Part shown: piece by piece, positions 10,586-18,689 of the stretch
Position numbering within the stretch: the stretch's first letter is position 1
Layout of the letters: each line of letters opens with the position of its first letter
Origin: Streptomyces sp. NRRL S-350
GTDB taxonomy: Bacteria; Actinomycetota; Actinomycetes; Streptomycetales; Streptomycetaceae
NCBI RefSeq assembly: GCF_000719705.1
Contig: NZ_JOHO01000004.1
Location: 62,001 to 126,000, forward strand
Direction of reading: 5' to 3'
Length of the DNA stretch: 64,000 nt
Position numbers and translations under genes: made by a program
The notes under the pieces: generated by a model
The model's database searches: none
What the model saw: only the letters and a program-made list of their open reading frames with translations
What the model was told of the DNA's origin: nothing

Positions 10586-10616
10586 ACGCTACGACCCTCG
10601 ACCTGGTCGAGGGCAA
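10586..10616 (-). promoter_or_regulatory. MerR-type promoter/operator for the MFS gene
   Basis: On the minus strand TTGCCC (10616-10611) and TAGCGT (10591-10586) are separated by 19 bp, the long spacer that MerR proteins correct by DNA distortion. The spacer region holds a perfect palindrome with 9-bp arms CCCTCGACC/GGTCGAGGG around one base (10595-10613). Transcription would start at about 10579, one or two bases before the ATG. Confidence 0.75.
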
Positions 10617-10629
10617 GAGCGGGCCGGTC

Positions 10630-11457
10630 CTACCGGCGGACCACCGGTTCCTGGAGTTCGGTGACCCACTGGGCCTGGTCCTGCGGGCACTCCAGGTACA
10701 GCTCCCGGGCGTAGCCGGCCGAACGGTAGCCGTTCTCCTCGATGAAGCGGGCCAGTTCCTGGACGGTGCCCAGCACCCCGTCCATCGCTCCCCGGTGAAC
10801 GATGGTCGCCGCCCGCTCGATCGGCGGCAGGTCGAGCACCTCGAAGTCGTGCCCGCCCGGCCGCACCGACGCCCCGACCGGTACGGCCGCCAGGACCAGT
10901 ACCGAACCGTCGCCCTCCGGCGCGTCCTCGTACCGGGCGACGGACGGACCGGTCGCCTCGACCCCGGCCCCGGCCAGCCGCCGGCACAGCTCGGCGAACA
11001 GCGGACCGATCACCGGTGTGATGTCCTCGGGCTCGTAACTCCTTGCCACGCCGGACAGTTGGGCCACCCGGACGGACGGCACCGACTTCACCACGACATC
11101 GTGCTCGGACATGGTCCCCTCGCTCTCGATCGTCCGGAGCCTCGCCTCCACCCGGGCCAACCGCTGCTCGTCCGCCGCGATCGCCTCGGCGAGCTGGGCC
11201 CGCCGCAGCCGCAGCATGCCGCGCAGTTCGGCCGCGTCCACCTCCTCGTCGAGGACGGCCCGCACCTGCTGCAGCGTGAAGCCGAGCTCCTTGAGCGCGA
11301 TCACGCGGTTGAGCCGGGCGAGTTGGGACGCCTCGTACGAGCGGTACCCGCTGACCGGGTCGACCCGGGCGGGCCGCAACAGGCCGATCGCGTCGTAGTG
11401 GCGCAGCATCCGCACCGACACCCGGCCGTGACTGGCGAAGTCTCCGATGTTCAACAT
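10630..11457 (-). CDS. MerR-family regulator with GyrI-like effector domain
   Basis: 275 residues. Residues 1-70 are a MerR winged helix (MLNIGDFASHGRVSVRMLRH YDAIGLL, then GYRSYEASQLARLNRVIALK). A dimerisation helix runs to about 115. From about 120 a GyrI-like (BmrR-type) ligand-binding domain follows, with VKSVPSVRVAQL and a C-terminal ENGYRSAGYARELYLECPQ. Such proteins bind hydrophobic or cationic drugs and switch on an adjacent exporter, here the MFS gene 52 bp downstream. ATG 11457 has GGAAG 6 bases upstream. An autoregulatory promoter is likely just upstream. Confidence 0.9.
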   Translation of the reverse strand: MLNIGDFASHGRVSVRMLRHYDAIGLLRPARVDPVSGYRSYEASQLARLNRVIALKELGFTLQQVRAVLDEEVDAAELRGMLRLRRAQLAEAIAADEQRLARVEARLRTIESEGTMSEHDVVVKSVPSVRVAQLSGVARSYEPEDITPVIGPLFAELCRRLAGAGVEATGPSVARYEDAPEGDGSVLVLAAVPVGASVRPGGHDFEVLDLPPIERAATIVHRGAMDGVLGTVQELARFIEENGYRSAGYARELYLECPQDQAQWVTELQEPVVRR

Positions 11458-11466
11458 GGTGCTTCC

Positions 11467-11497
11467 ACTCCACGGCCTCCCACGGTGTCAGGGTCAA
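11467..11497 (-). promoter_or_regulatory. Candidate autoregulated MerR promoter
   Basis: TTGACC (11497-11492) is followed after 19 bp by TGGAGT on the minus strand. The spacer contains imperfect inverted half-sites CTGACAC and GTGGGAG. The layout matches the promoter of the tipA-like gene at 25.2 kb, but the -10 match is poor. Confidence 0.45.
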
Positions 11498-11586
11498 CCC
11501 CGCCCGCCGACCCGCCGCCGCGAACGCAGAAGGCGGGTGCCGACTCGATGTCGGCACCCGCCTCGAGCAGGTGGTTCTCCTACCGG

Positions 11587-11674
11587 CGGAGAGCGTGGGA
11601 TTCGAACCCACGGTGACGGGTCACGCCACGACAGTTTTCAAGACTGTTCCCTTAGGCCGCTCGGGCAGCTCTCC
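11587..11674 (-). tRNA. tRNA-Ser (anticodon TGA)
   Basis: An 88-base class II tRNA with acceptor pairing GGAGAGC/GCTCTCC, a long variable arm (GTGGCGTGACCCGTCAC region), a T-loop TTCGAAT and anticodon loop CTTGAAA that places TGA at 11640-11638. No CCA is encoded. Confidence 0.95.
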
Positions 11675-11753
11675 AGGCGGAGGTCAGCCTAACGGGTCCG
11701 GCGGGGTTCGGTGCACACCGTTTCGCGGCGGTGCCGGTCGGTGGGCGGAGGGA

Positions 11754-13691
11754 CTACTGGTCGCCTTCCCGCTGGCCGAGCGTGACCTTGGTGGTGGCGG
11801 TCTGGCCGTTGCGGGTGTACTCGACGTCGACGGTCTCGCCGGGCTTGTGCGTCCAGATCCGGCTGACCAGGGCGGGGCCGTTCTCGATCGGGACGCCGCC
11901 GAGCTTGGTGATGACGTCGCCCGGCTTGAGGCCGGCCTTGTCGGCCGCGCCGCCGGGGGTGACGGCGGGCTGGCCCTGGATGTCCTTGGTCTGGATCTGC
12001 GCGCCGTCGCCCTTGTAGTCGTCGTTGCGGAGCACGTCGAGCTTGGCGTAGACCGGCTTGCCGGTCTTGATCAGGGTGTCCGCGACCCACTTGGCCTGGT
12101 TGATCGGGATGGCGAAGCCCAGGCCGATGCTGCCGGCCCGGCCGTTGGCGGAGGCGTTGGACTGGATCGCCGAGTTGATGCCGACCACCGCGCCGCCGGA
12201 GTCGAGCAGCGGGCCGCCGGAGTTGCCGGGGTTGATGGAGGCGTCGGTCTGCAGGGCGTTCATGTACGAGGCCTGCGAGCCGGTCTCGTCGCCGGAGGCC
12301 ACCGGGCGGTCCTTGGCGCTGATGATGCCGCTGGTGACGGTGGACTCCAGGCCGTATGGCGCACCGATCGCGACGGTGGCGTCGCCGACGTTGACCTTGT
12401 CGGAGTCGGCCAGCGGCAGCGGGGCCAGCTTGCTCTTCGGCGGGTTGTCGATCTTGACCACGGCGACGTCGTAGCCCTCGGCGTGGCCCAGCACCGAGGC
12501 GTTGTACGAGGTGCCGTCGGCGAACTTCACGGTCAGCTTGCCGCCGTTGAGGGTCGGCGCGACGACGTGGTTGTTGGTGAGGATGTGGCCCTCGGTGTCG
12601 AAGACGAAGCCGGTGCCGGTGCCCGACTCGCCGTTGCCCTGCGCCTTGATGGTGACGACGCTGGGCAGCGCCTTCTGCGCGATGCCGGCGATCGAGCCGG
12701 GGGCGGGCTCGTTCTTCTGGGTGTCGCTGGCCTGAACGGTGGTGCTGCGGTGGTCGTCCGCGGAGCTGCTGCTGCCGTTGCGGTCGGCGACGGTCACGCC
12801 CAGCGCGCCGCCGGCCACGCCGGCGACCAGCGCGACGGCCGCGATCAGGGCCACCAGGCCGCCGCGCTTCTTGCGCGGGCCGCCGCCGTGGGGGCCGCCG
12901 GGGTACTCGGACGGGTAGCCGAGCGGGCCCGCCGGGCCCCCGGGGTAGCCCGCGCCGCCGGAGGCGGAGTCGTGGGTGGGGCCCCAGCCGCCGAGCGGCT
13001 GGCCGGCGCCGAACGGGTGGTGGCCGTGCGCGGCGGGTGCTCCGGGGGCGGGCGCGCCCGGGGTGCCGGGGGCGGCGCCGTACGCGTCGTGCGCGCCGGC
13101 GGCCGGGACGCCGTGGGTCGGGGTGGCGTACGGGTTGCCGGCCTGCGGCAGCGCCGGGGCGGCGGGCGCGACGGCCGGGGCGGCCGGGGTGTCGGCGGGG
13201 GAGGGCGGGGCGGGCGGCAGGAGGGGCGGCGGCGCGTCGATGTAGCCGGTGGCCGGGTCGACGGCGGGCTCCTCGGCGACGGGTGCCGCGGGCGCGACGG
13301 CCGGGGCCTCCGGGGCGGGGACCTTGGTGAAGGCGACGGTGGGCTTGTGCCCGCCCTCCGCCGGGGCGGCTGCGGCCTCGGCGGCCTCCGCGGCCTCGGC
13401 GCCCGGAGCCTGCGCGGCCGGAGCCTCGGGCTGGGGCACCCGGCTGAACGCCATCGTCGGCTTGTGTCCGCCGTCCGCCGGGGCCGCGTCGGCCGGGGCG
13501 GCCTCGACGGGGGCGGTTTCCGCCGGGCCGGCACCCGCGTCAACGGCCTCCGGCTCGGCGACCCGACGGAAGGCCATGGTCGGCTGGTGCCCGCCCTGAG
13601 CGGGGCCTTCGGAAGCGGACTCGGCCGCCCTCCGGCCGGCGGGCTGCTCCCCCTGCGGCCCGGTGGGCCCAACCTCGCGCTCGGTGCTCAC
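11754..13691 (-). CDS. HtrA/DegP-like trypsin-type serine protease with PDZ domain
   Basis: 645 residues. Residues 1-275 are a Pro/Ala-rich cytoplasmic tail with three copies of GGHxPTxAFxxVxxPE (from residues 33, 74 and 113). A single membrane segment spans about 277-299. The protease domain follows with His375 (TNNHVV), Asp408 (YDVAVVKID) and Ser491 (INPGNSGGPLL), then a PDZ domain (about 550-640; PGGAADKAGLKPGDVI). The catalytic part therefore faces outside, as expected for envelope quality-control proteases. The start GTG 13691 has GGAGG 6 bases upstream. The repeated threonine motifs in the tail look like possible phosphorylation or docking sites. Confidence 0.92.
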   Translation of the reverse strand: MSTEREVGPTGPQGEQPAGRRAAESASEGPAQGGHQPTMAFRRVAEPEAVDAGAGPAETAPVEAAPADAAPADGGHKPTMAFSRVPQPEAPAAQAPGAEAAEAAEAAAAPAEGGHKPTVAFTKVPAPEAPAVAPAAPVAEEPAVDPATGYIDAPPPLLPPAPPSPADTPAAPAVAPAAPALPQAGNPYATPTHGVPAAGAHDAYGAAPGTPGAPAPGAPAAHGHHPFGAGQPLGGWGPTHDSASGGAGYPGGPAGPLGYPSEYPGGPHGGGPRKKRGGLVALIAAVALVAGVAGGALGVTVADRNGSSSSADDHRSTTVQASDTQKNEPAPGSIAGIAQKALPSVVTIKAQGNGESGTGTGFVFDTEGHILTNNHVVAPTLNGGKLTVKFADGTSYNASVLGHAEGYDVAVVKIDNPPKSKLAPLPLADSDKVNVGDATVAIGAPYGLESTVTSGIISAKDRPVASGDETGSQASYMNALQTDASINPGNSGGPLLDSGGAVVGINSAIQSNASANGRAGSIGLGFAIPINQAKWVADTLIKTGKPVYAKLDVLRNDDYKGDGAQIQTKDIQGQPAVTPGGAADKAGLKPGDVITKLGGVPIENGPALVSRIWTHKPGETVDVEYTRNGQTATTKVTLGQREGDQ

Positions 13692-13904
13692 GGACGACCT
13701 CCATAGCTGGCAGAACCAAGGACCATAGTTTTTCGCACTGTCGATTCGATTGCCGTAAGGACCCCTCTGAAGAACTCATAAGAATCCTTAGCCGGCGCCG
13801 ACGGCTGCGGCTCCCCTCCCCCGCCGGGCGTTCCGCGATGCGGACCGCGCAGGCCGTGGCCTTGGGTGTTCGCCCCCGTGCCGGTTAGCCTGTCGCTCCA
13901 AACT

Positions 13905-14030
13905 GACACGCGGGAGCTTGGACCGACCAGGCTGAGAGTGCGCATGTCGACCGTACGCCACGCGATCGCGGCGGACGTTCGAGGGGCGCTGACCGCCGGA
14001 ACCTGTCCGGGTAATGCCGGCGTAGGGAGT
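13905..14030 (+). promoter_or_regulatory. TPP riboswitch (THI element)
   Basis: The conserved thiamine pyrophosphate aptamer elements appear in order: GGGAGC near 13912, GGCTGAGAGTGCGC at 13930-13943, then GACCGCCGGAACCTG and GGGTAATGCCGGCGTAGGGA ending at 14028. The last aptamer strand contains AGGGAG (14024-14029), which is also the ribosome binding site of the gene starting at 14038. Ligand binding should therefore hide it and block translation. Confidence 0.93.
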
Positions 14031-14037
14031 ATCGGCC

Positions 14038-15471
14038 ATGCCGTCTGCTTCGTCATCCTCTTCTTCGGGCGCGCACGCGTCCAAGGATTTCCCCGAGTCC
14101 GCCGTCCCCGATTCCACCGCCGCGACCACCGCGACCGCCGTCCTGGATCCCGCCGGCCGGGTCGAGGCCCCGCTGGTGCTGGACACCGAGCCGCCGCGCA
14201 CGCTGCGCTTCCGGGACCACTTCGCGCTCTGGATGAACCTGGGCGTCAGCCTGATCGGCTTCTCCACCGCCGCCACCGTGCTCGGCGCCCCCGGCAGCGA
14301 GCTGTCGCTGGCCGCCTCGGTGACGGCGATCGCGGTCGGCACGGCCGTCGGCACCGCGATGCTCGGGGTGGCCGCGCTGATCGGCGCCCGGACCGGCGCC
14401 CCCGCGATGGCCAGCCTGCGCGGGCTGTTCGGCACCCGGCTGTCGTACCTGCCGACGGTGCTGAACATCGTGCAGTGCGTCGGCTGGGGCGTGTTCGAGC
14501 TGCTGACGATCTCGGCGGGCGCCCAGACCGTCGCCCACACCACCGGCTACCGCTGGCTGTTCGTGCTGCTCGCGGGCGCGCTGACCACCGCGCTGACCAT
14601 CTGGCCGCTGGGCTCGATCGCGGTGCTGCGCCGCTTCGTGGCCGGGGCGGTCGCCGTCGCGATGGTGTACTTCACCGTCCAGCTGGGCCGCCAGGGCGTG
14701 CCGGACCCGGGCGCCGGCAACTGGCACGGCTTCCTGGGCGCGACCGACGCGATGGTCGCGGTGTCGATCTCCTTCGTTCCGCTGGCCGCCGACTACACCC
14801 GGCACTCGCGCACCGCGCGCTCGGCGTTCTGGGGGAGCTTCTCCGGCTACACGATCGCCCAGGTCTGGTGCTACGTGCTCGGCCTGATGGCGCTGCTGCA
14901 GTCCGGCGGCGACCCGAACAGGATCTTCGACTCCTTCCTCGGCGTCTGGGCCGGCTGGCTGTTCCTGCTGGTCCTGGTGGTGCGCGAGACGGACCAGTCC
15001 TTCGCCAACGTCTACTCGACGGCGATGTCGGTGCAGAACCTGCTGCCGAAGGTGGACCGCCGGCTGCTGACCGGCGGGATCGGCGTGCTGACCACCGTGC
15101 TGGCGCTGCGGATCGACAAGTTCACCGACACCTACACCAACTTCCTCGGCCTGATCGGCTCGGTGTTCGTGCCGCTGCTGGCGGTGCTGGCGGTCGACTT
15201 CTTCCTCGGCGCCGGCCGGCACGGCTGGAACCTCTCCGAGGACACGCCGTCGCGCTGGACGATGCTGCTGCCGTGGGTGCTGGGCTTCGCGGTCTACCAG
15301 TTCATCGCGCCGACGGCGGTGGCCGGCTGGTGGACGGACTTCTGGACGTCCGCCCAGGGCGCCCTGCACTTCACCCCGCAGGAGTGGACCTCCGCCTCCC
15401 TGTTCGCCTTCCTGGTGCCGGCCCTGGCCACCTGGGCGCTCACCCCGCTGGCCCGCCGCGCCGCGCGCTGA
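14038..15471 (+). CDS. cytX: NCS1-family permease CytX, probable HMP/thiamine-precursor transporter
   Basis: 477 residues, about twelve membrane segments, purine-cytosine permease (NCS1) family: LWMNLGVSLIGFSTAATVLG near the N terminus, then GLFGTRLSYLPTVLNIVQCVGWG and VSISFVPLAADYTRHSRTAR. Related riboswitch-controlled NCS1 permeases (CytX) are thought to import hydroxymethylpyrimidine for thiamine synthesis. The TPP riboswitch immediately upstream is the main reason for the assignment here; sequence alone would also allow cytosine or another base. ATG 14038 lies 8 bases after AGGGAG inside the riboswitch. A strong terminator follows the stop. Confidence 0.88.
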   Translation: MPSASSSSSSGAHASKDFPESAVPDSTAATTATAVLDPAGRVEAPLVLDTEPPRTLRFRDHFALWMNLGVSLIGFSTAATVLGAPGSELSLAASVTAIAVGTAVGTAMLGVAALIGARTGAPAMASLRGLFGTRLSYLPTVLNIVQCVGWGVFELLTISAGAQTVAHTTGYRWLFVLLAGALTTALTIWPLGSIAVLRRFVAGAVAVAMVYFTVQLGRQGVPDPGAGNWHGFLGATDAMVAVSISFVPLAADYTRHSRTARSAFWGSFSGYTIAQVWCYVLGLMALLQSGGDPNRIFDSFLGVWAGWLFLLVLVVRETDQSFANVYSTAMSVQNLLPKVDRRLLTGGIGVLTTVLALRIDKFTDTYTNFLGLIGSVFVPLLAVLAVDFFLGAGRHGWNLSEDTPSRWTMLLPWVLGFAVYQFIAPTAVAGWWTDFWTSAQGALHFTPQEWTSASLFAFLVPALATWALTPLARRAAR

Positions 15472-15483
15472 CGCCCGTCCGCC

Positions 15484-15514
15484 GAAGACGGCCCCGCAGG
15501 TTGGGGCCGTCTTC
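15484..15514 (+). terminator. Hairpin terminator of cytX
   Basis: A 12-bp stem GAAGACGGCCCC/GGGGCCGTCTTC with a 7-base loop lies 12 bases past the cytX stop codon and is followed by a short pyrimidine run. Confidence 0.8.
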
Positions 15515-15550
15515 TCCCCCGCGTCACCTCCGCCGCCTATCGTTGGCCCC

Positions 15551-16375
15551 GTGACCAGCCCAGACCTGTCCTCGGCGGCGGCGCGCACCGCGCCGCCCGT
15601 CCAGGTGATCGCCCACCGCGGTTCCTCCCACGCGCTGCCCGAACACACCCTCGCGGCCTACCGCCGCGCGCTCGACGAGGGCGCGGACGCGGTCGAGTGC
15701 GACGTCCGGGTGACGGCCGACGGCCGGCTGGTGTGCGTGCACGACCGGCGGATCGGCCGGGTCTCCAACGGCCGGGGCACCGTCTCGGCGATGACGCTCG
15801 CCGAGCTGGAGGCGTACGACTTCGGCGCCTGGAAGACCGGGCGCCCCAGCACCGACCCGGAGCTGCGCGGCGTGCTGCGGCTGGAGCGGCTGCTGGAGCT
15901 GGTGGTGGACTGCGGCCGCCCGGTGGACCTGGCGATCGAGACCAAGCACCCGGTGCGCTTCCGCGGGCGGGTGGAGGCCGAACTGCTGCGGATGCTGGAG
16001 CGGTACAAGATCGGCGCGGCCCAGGAGGGCGACCGGCCGTCCGCCCGGATCATGAGCTTCTCCTCGATCGCGCTGAACCGGGTGGCCACCGCCGCGCCGG
16101 ACTACCGGCGGGTGTTCCTCTTCGAGCGGATGCTGCCGCTGCTCGGCCGACTGCGCGAGGGTGCGCCGCTGCCGGGCGGGGCGCGGATCGCCGGGCCGGG
16201 CATCGAGCTGGTGCGGGCCCGCCCGCAGCTGGTGACCAGGCTGCGCGAACTGGGGCACCAGGTGCACGTGTGGACGGTGGACGAACCGGCCGACGTCGAA
16301 CTCTGCCTGGAACTCGGGGTGTCCGCGATCATCACCAACCGGCCCGCGGAAGTGCTGGCGCAACTCGGCCGGTGA
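15551..16375 (+). CDS. Glycerophosphodiester phosphodiesterase
   Basis: 274 residues, GDPD TIM-barrel family, hydrolysing glycerophosphodiesters to glycerol 3-phosphate and an alcohol. The N-terminal VIAHRGSSHALPEHTLAAYR carries the catalytic HRG and the conserved Pro-Glu. VECDVRVTADGRLVCVHD supplies the metal-binding Glu/Asp and the second catalytic His. VDLAIETKHP and the late VHVWTVDEPADVELCLELGV complete the fold. No signal peptide is seen, so it is cytoplasmic (UgpQ-like). The start GTG 15551 has no clear ribosome binding site and may be leaderless. Confidence 0.9.
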   Translation: MTSPDLSSAAARTAPPVQVIAHRGSSHALPEHTLAAYRRALDEGADAVECDVRVTADGRLVCVHDRRIGRVSNGRGTVSAMTLAELEAYDFGAWKTGRPSTDPELRGVLRLERLLELVVDCGRPVDLAIETKHPVRFRGRVEAELLRMLERYKIGAAQEGDRPSARIMSFSSIALNRVATAAPDYRRVFLFERMLPLLGRLREGAPLPGGARIAGPGIELVRARPQLVTRLRELGHQVHVWTVDEPADVELCLELGVSAIITNRPAEVLAQLGR

Positions 16376-16615
16376 TCCGCCGACGCACCGACGGCCGTGG
16401 CCGTCCGGGCTGGTCACTCTGGTCGGCAGCCAAACCTTCAGCGCTCGGTATTGCCGAATTCCCGCCACCGGACGACAGAGGGTGAGCAGGGAATGACCTC
16501 GTGTCGACCCTCGGTCGCGATGCTCGAAATGGGCTCGCGGGATCGTCCGGTGCTCGTTTCCGACGCATTACGAAGGGGCATCTCTCCCTCGGCTGACGCT
16601 GAAGGAGGTCCGGGG

Positions 16616-17197
16616 GTGGCGTTGATGGTGGCGCGTGAAGTGCCGACTTCATCGACCATGGCAGTGCCGCACGGCCCAGCGAGTGTCGGGGTCGCGCGGC
16701 GCCGACTGCGTCGAGATCTGGGTGACCGGCAGATACCGGAACCGGTCATCGATGATGCCGTACTGATCCTTTCCGAACTGTTGAGCAACGCCTGTCGATA
16801 CGCCCGCCCGCTCGGTCCGCTGCCCGCGCTCGGCCGCAGCGCCCGGGCCGAGGTGCTCGGGCAGGTACTGGTCGGCGTGCCGTCCGGCGCGCACCCCGCG
16901 CCGGACGACCGGGAGCACGGCGAGGGCGCGGTCGAGCCGGACGGCGGCGTGCTGATCCGCTGGCAGATGCACGCCGACGGCGTGCTCACCCTGGAGGTCA
17001 CCGACGGCGGCGCGGCCACCCGGCCGCTGCCCGCCAGCCCGTCGCTGACCTCCCGCGGCGGCCGCGGCCTGAGCATCGTCGACCAACTGGCCAGCGACTG
17101 GGGCGTGCGGGACGCGCCCGGCGAGGTCACGGTCTGGGCGGCGCTGCCCGCCCGCGCCCGGCACGCCCGGCGCGACGGCGGCGCCCGGAGCGCCTGA
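16616..17197 (+). CDS. RsbW-like GHKL ATP-binding regulatory protein
   Basis: About 193 residues. It has the HATPase motifs of anti-sigma-factor kinases: an N-box (LILSELLSNACRYARP), G1 (LEVTDGG) and G2 (TSRGGRGLSIVDQLASDWGV). An insertion of about 40 residues separates the N-box and G1. Streptomycetes have dozens of such single-domain kinases that bind sigma factors or anti-anti-sigma proteins; the partner is unknown. The start GTG 16616 is preferred because AGGAGG sits 7 bases upstream. An in-frame ATG at 16493 would add 41 residues with poor codon bias and a rare TTA codon (16568-16570), so it is probably not used. Confidence 0.8.
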   Translation: MALMVAREVPTSSTMAVPHGPASVGVARRRLRRDLGDRQIPEPVIDDAVLILSELLSNACRYARPLGPLPALGRSARAEVLGQVLVGVPSGAHPAPDDREHGEGAVEPDGGVLIRWQMHADGVLTLEVTDGGAATRPLPASPSLTSRGGRGLSIVDQLASDWGVRDAPGEVTVWAALPARARHARRDGGARSA

Positions 17198-17384
17198 GGA
17201 ACGGGTAGCGCACCGGGCACCCGTGGCGCGCGGCGCGGCAGCCCCAGCGCGGGGAACTCCCGTGGCGCGCGGCGCGGCAGCCGCCCGCCCCGGCGTGGAT
17301 GCGCGCGCCGGGGCACGCACGGGTGCCGCGCGAACGTCAGTAGGCTTCCGGGAACAAGACCACCGTTCCCGGGAGAGCCGCACC

Positions 17385-18368
17385 ATGGGCAAGAAGGCCG
17401 CCAAGAAGGCGCCGCAGCGTCAGTCCACCCCCGCCGTCACGGGCGAGGTCCCCGTGGTCGGGGCCCGCGAGGACTGCCCCTGCGGCTCGGGCCGCCGGTA
17501 CAAGGCCTGCCACGGCCGGGAGGCGTCGCACGCGGTGCAGGAGCTGGTGCACCGCCCGTTCGAGGGCCTGCCGGGCGAGGCCGACTGGGTCGCGCTGCGC
17601 GAGCTGGTGCCCGCCGCCACGGTGCCGCTGACGCTGGCCGCCGGCGTGGCCGAGGGCGCCGTCGGCGACGTCCCCTCGGTGACCCTGGCCACCGTGCTGC
17701 CGCTGGCCTGGCCGGCCCTGCGCCGCCAGGACGGCTCGATCCTGCTGGGCCTGCAGACCCAGTCCGCCTCCGGCGACCTCAGCCGCGACCTCGCGGACGC
17801 CCTGGAGCTGGCCCTGGCCACCGAGCCGGGCAACCCGGTGCCGGCCCGCCGGACCGTCCCGGGCGGCCGCCGCCTGCAGGACCTGCTGGACACCACGGCC
17901 GCGTTCACGCCCACCGTGCACACCGGCTTCGAGTTCTGGCTGGAGGACGCCGAGACCGCCACCGGCGAGGTCGCCGCCTCCCTGGAGCGTGCCAACGCCT
18001 CGGCCATCCCGACCGAGAAGCTGCCCGGCCTCGACGCCGCCTACTGGTGCGGCACCCCGGACAAGAACCACCTGCGCTGGGTGATGACCGTGCCGGAGGA
18101 GAAGCTGCTGGACGCGCTGGCCCGGCTGAACGCCGCCGACGAGGCCTCGCTCGGCCCGGACACCCGCCTGGTCGGCTCGTTCCGTGCGCACGGTCTGACC
18201 GTCCCGGTGTGGGACCTGCCGCTGTCGATGACCGCCGCGGACTGCGAGAAGCCGGCCGCCGAGTTCGGCGAGCGGCTCGCCACCGTGCTCGCCGACGCCA
18301 CCCCGCTGACCGCCGAGGAGCGGCGCGCCCGCGCGAACCTGGTGAACCGTCAGGTCACCTTGAACTAA
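17385..18368 (+). CDS. DUF5926 protein with SEC-C zinc motif
   Basis: 327 residues. A basic N terminus (MGKKAAKKAPQR) is followed at about residue 28 by a SEC-C zinc-binding motif CPCGSGRRYKACHG. The rest is an alpha/beta domain of the actinobacterial DUF5926 family with no known activity (for example WVALRELVPAATVPL, VHTGFEFWLED and a C-terminal ERRARANLVNRQVTLN). SEC-C motifs often mediate contact with ribosome- or translocon-associated partners; that is family knowledge, not shown here. ATG 17385 has GGGAGAG 7 bases upstream. A hairpin terminator lies about 117 bases past the stop. Confidence 0.85.
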   Translation: MGKKAAKKAPQRQSTPAVTGEVPVVGAREDCPCGSGRRYKACHGREASHAVQELVHRPFEGLPGEADWVALRELVPAATVPLTLAAGVAEGAVGDVPSVTLATVLPLAWPALRRQDGSILLGLQTQSASGDLSRDLADALELALATEPGNPVPARRTVPGGRRLQDLLDTTAAFTPTVHTGFEFWLEDAETATGEVAASLERANASAIPTEKLPGLDAAYWCGTPDKNHLRWVMTVPEEKLLDALARLNAADEASLGPDTRLVGSFRAHGLTVPVWDLPLSMTAADCEKPAAEFGERLATVLADATPLTAEERRARANLVNRQVTLN

Positions 18369-18447
18369 AGCCCGCAGGATCCGAGTGATACGCGTCACAT
18401 TGTCGCCGTGAACGCGCAATTTCCGGGCGTGCAGGGCGTCTTGGAAA

Positions 18448-18530
18448 TTGGCGCGAGCGCGGATCCTTGTTACTGTCTAAAGAGTCCGGCCGCTGGTGCA
18501 TCCCCCGTCGCCAGCGGCCGGATCTTTTGT
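18448..18530 (+). ncRNA. Candidate minimal RNA: promoter directly followed by terminator hairpin
   Basis: TTGGCG (18448-18453) and TACTGT (18471-18476) are spaced by 17 bp, a good vegetative promoter. The expected start (about 18483) falls at the foot of a hairpin with a 12-bp stem (18485-18496 with 18511-18522) and a 14-base loop containing CCCCC, then TCTTTTGTTTTT. The transcript would be about 45-50 bases, almost only hairpin. The hairpin may instead just end the DUF5926 message and the promoter be chance. Confidence 0.45.
18485..18522 (+). terminator. Strong rho-independent terminator
   Basis: A perfect 12-bp GC-rich stem, 14-base loop and a clear T-rich tail (18523-18534). It lies downstream of the DUF5926 gene. 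Confidence 0.88.
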
Positions 18531-18593
18531 TTTTCCGGACGGCCCCCGGAACCACCGCGGATCACCGCGTGGATCCCGGCACCGATCGACACC

Positions 18594-18679
18594 CGGATCC
18601 GGCGCCGATCACCGCGCGGATCCCGGCCCGGACGCCCCGCACGGACACCCCACGGATCCGGCGCCGATCACCGCGCGGA
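18594..18679. repeat. 27-bp direct repeat, two copies 59 bp apart
   Basis: Identical 27-mers at 18594-18620 and 18653-18679 begin CGGATCCGGCGCCGATC. A partial relative (GATCACCGCG then GGATCCCGGC) starts near 18570. They fill the space between the terminator and the end of the prim-pol gene. Confidence 0.8.
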
Positions 18680-18689
18680 CCACCGCGGT

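Noticed and set aside
18448..18530. 6C RNA identity for the candidate small RNA
   Set aside because: The 6C motif has two hairpins each with at least six loop C residues; here there is one hairpin with five.
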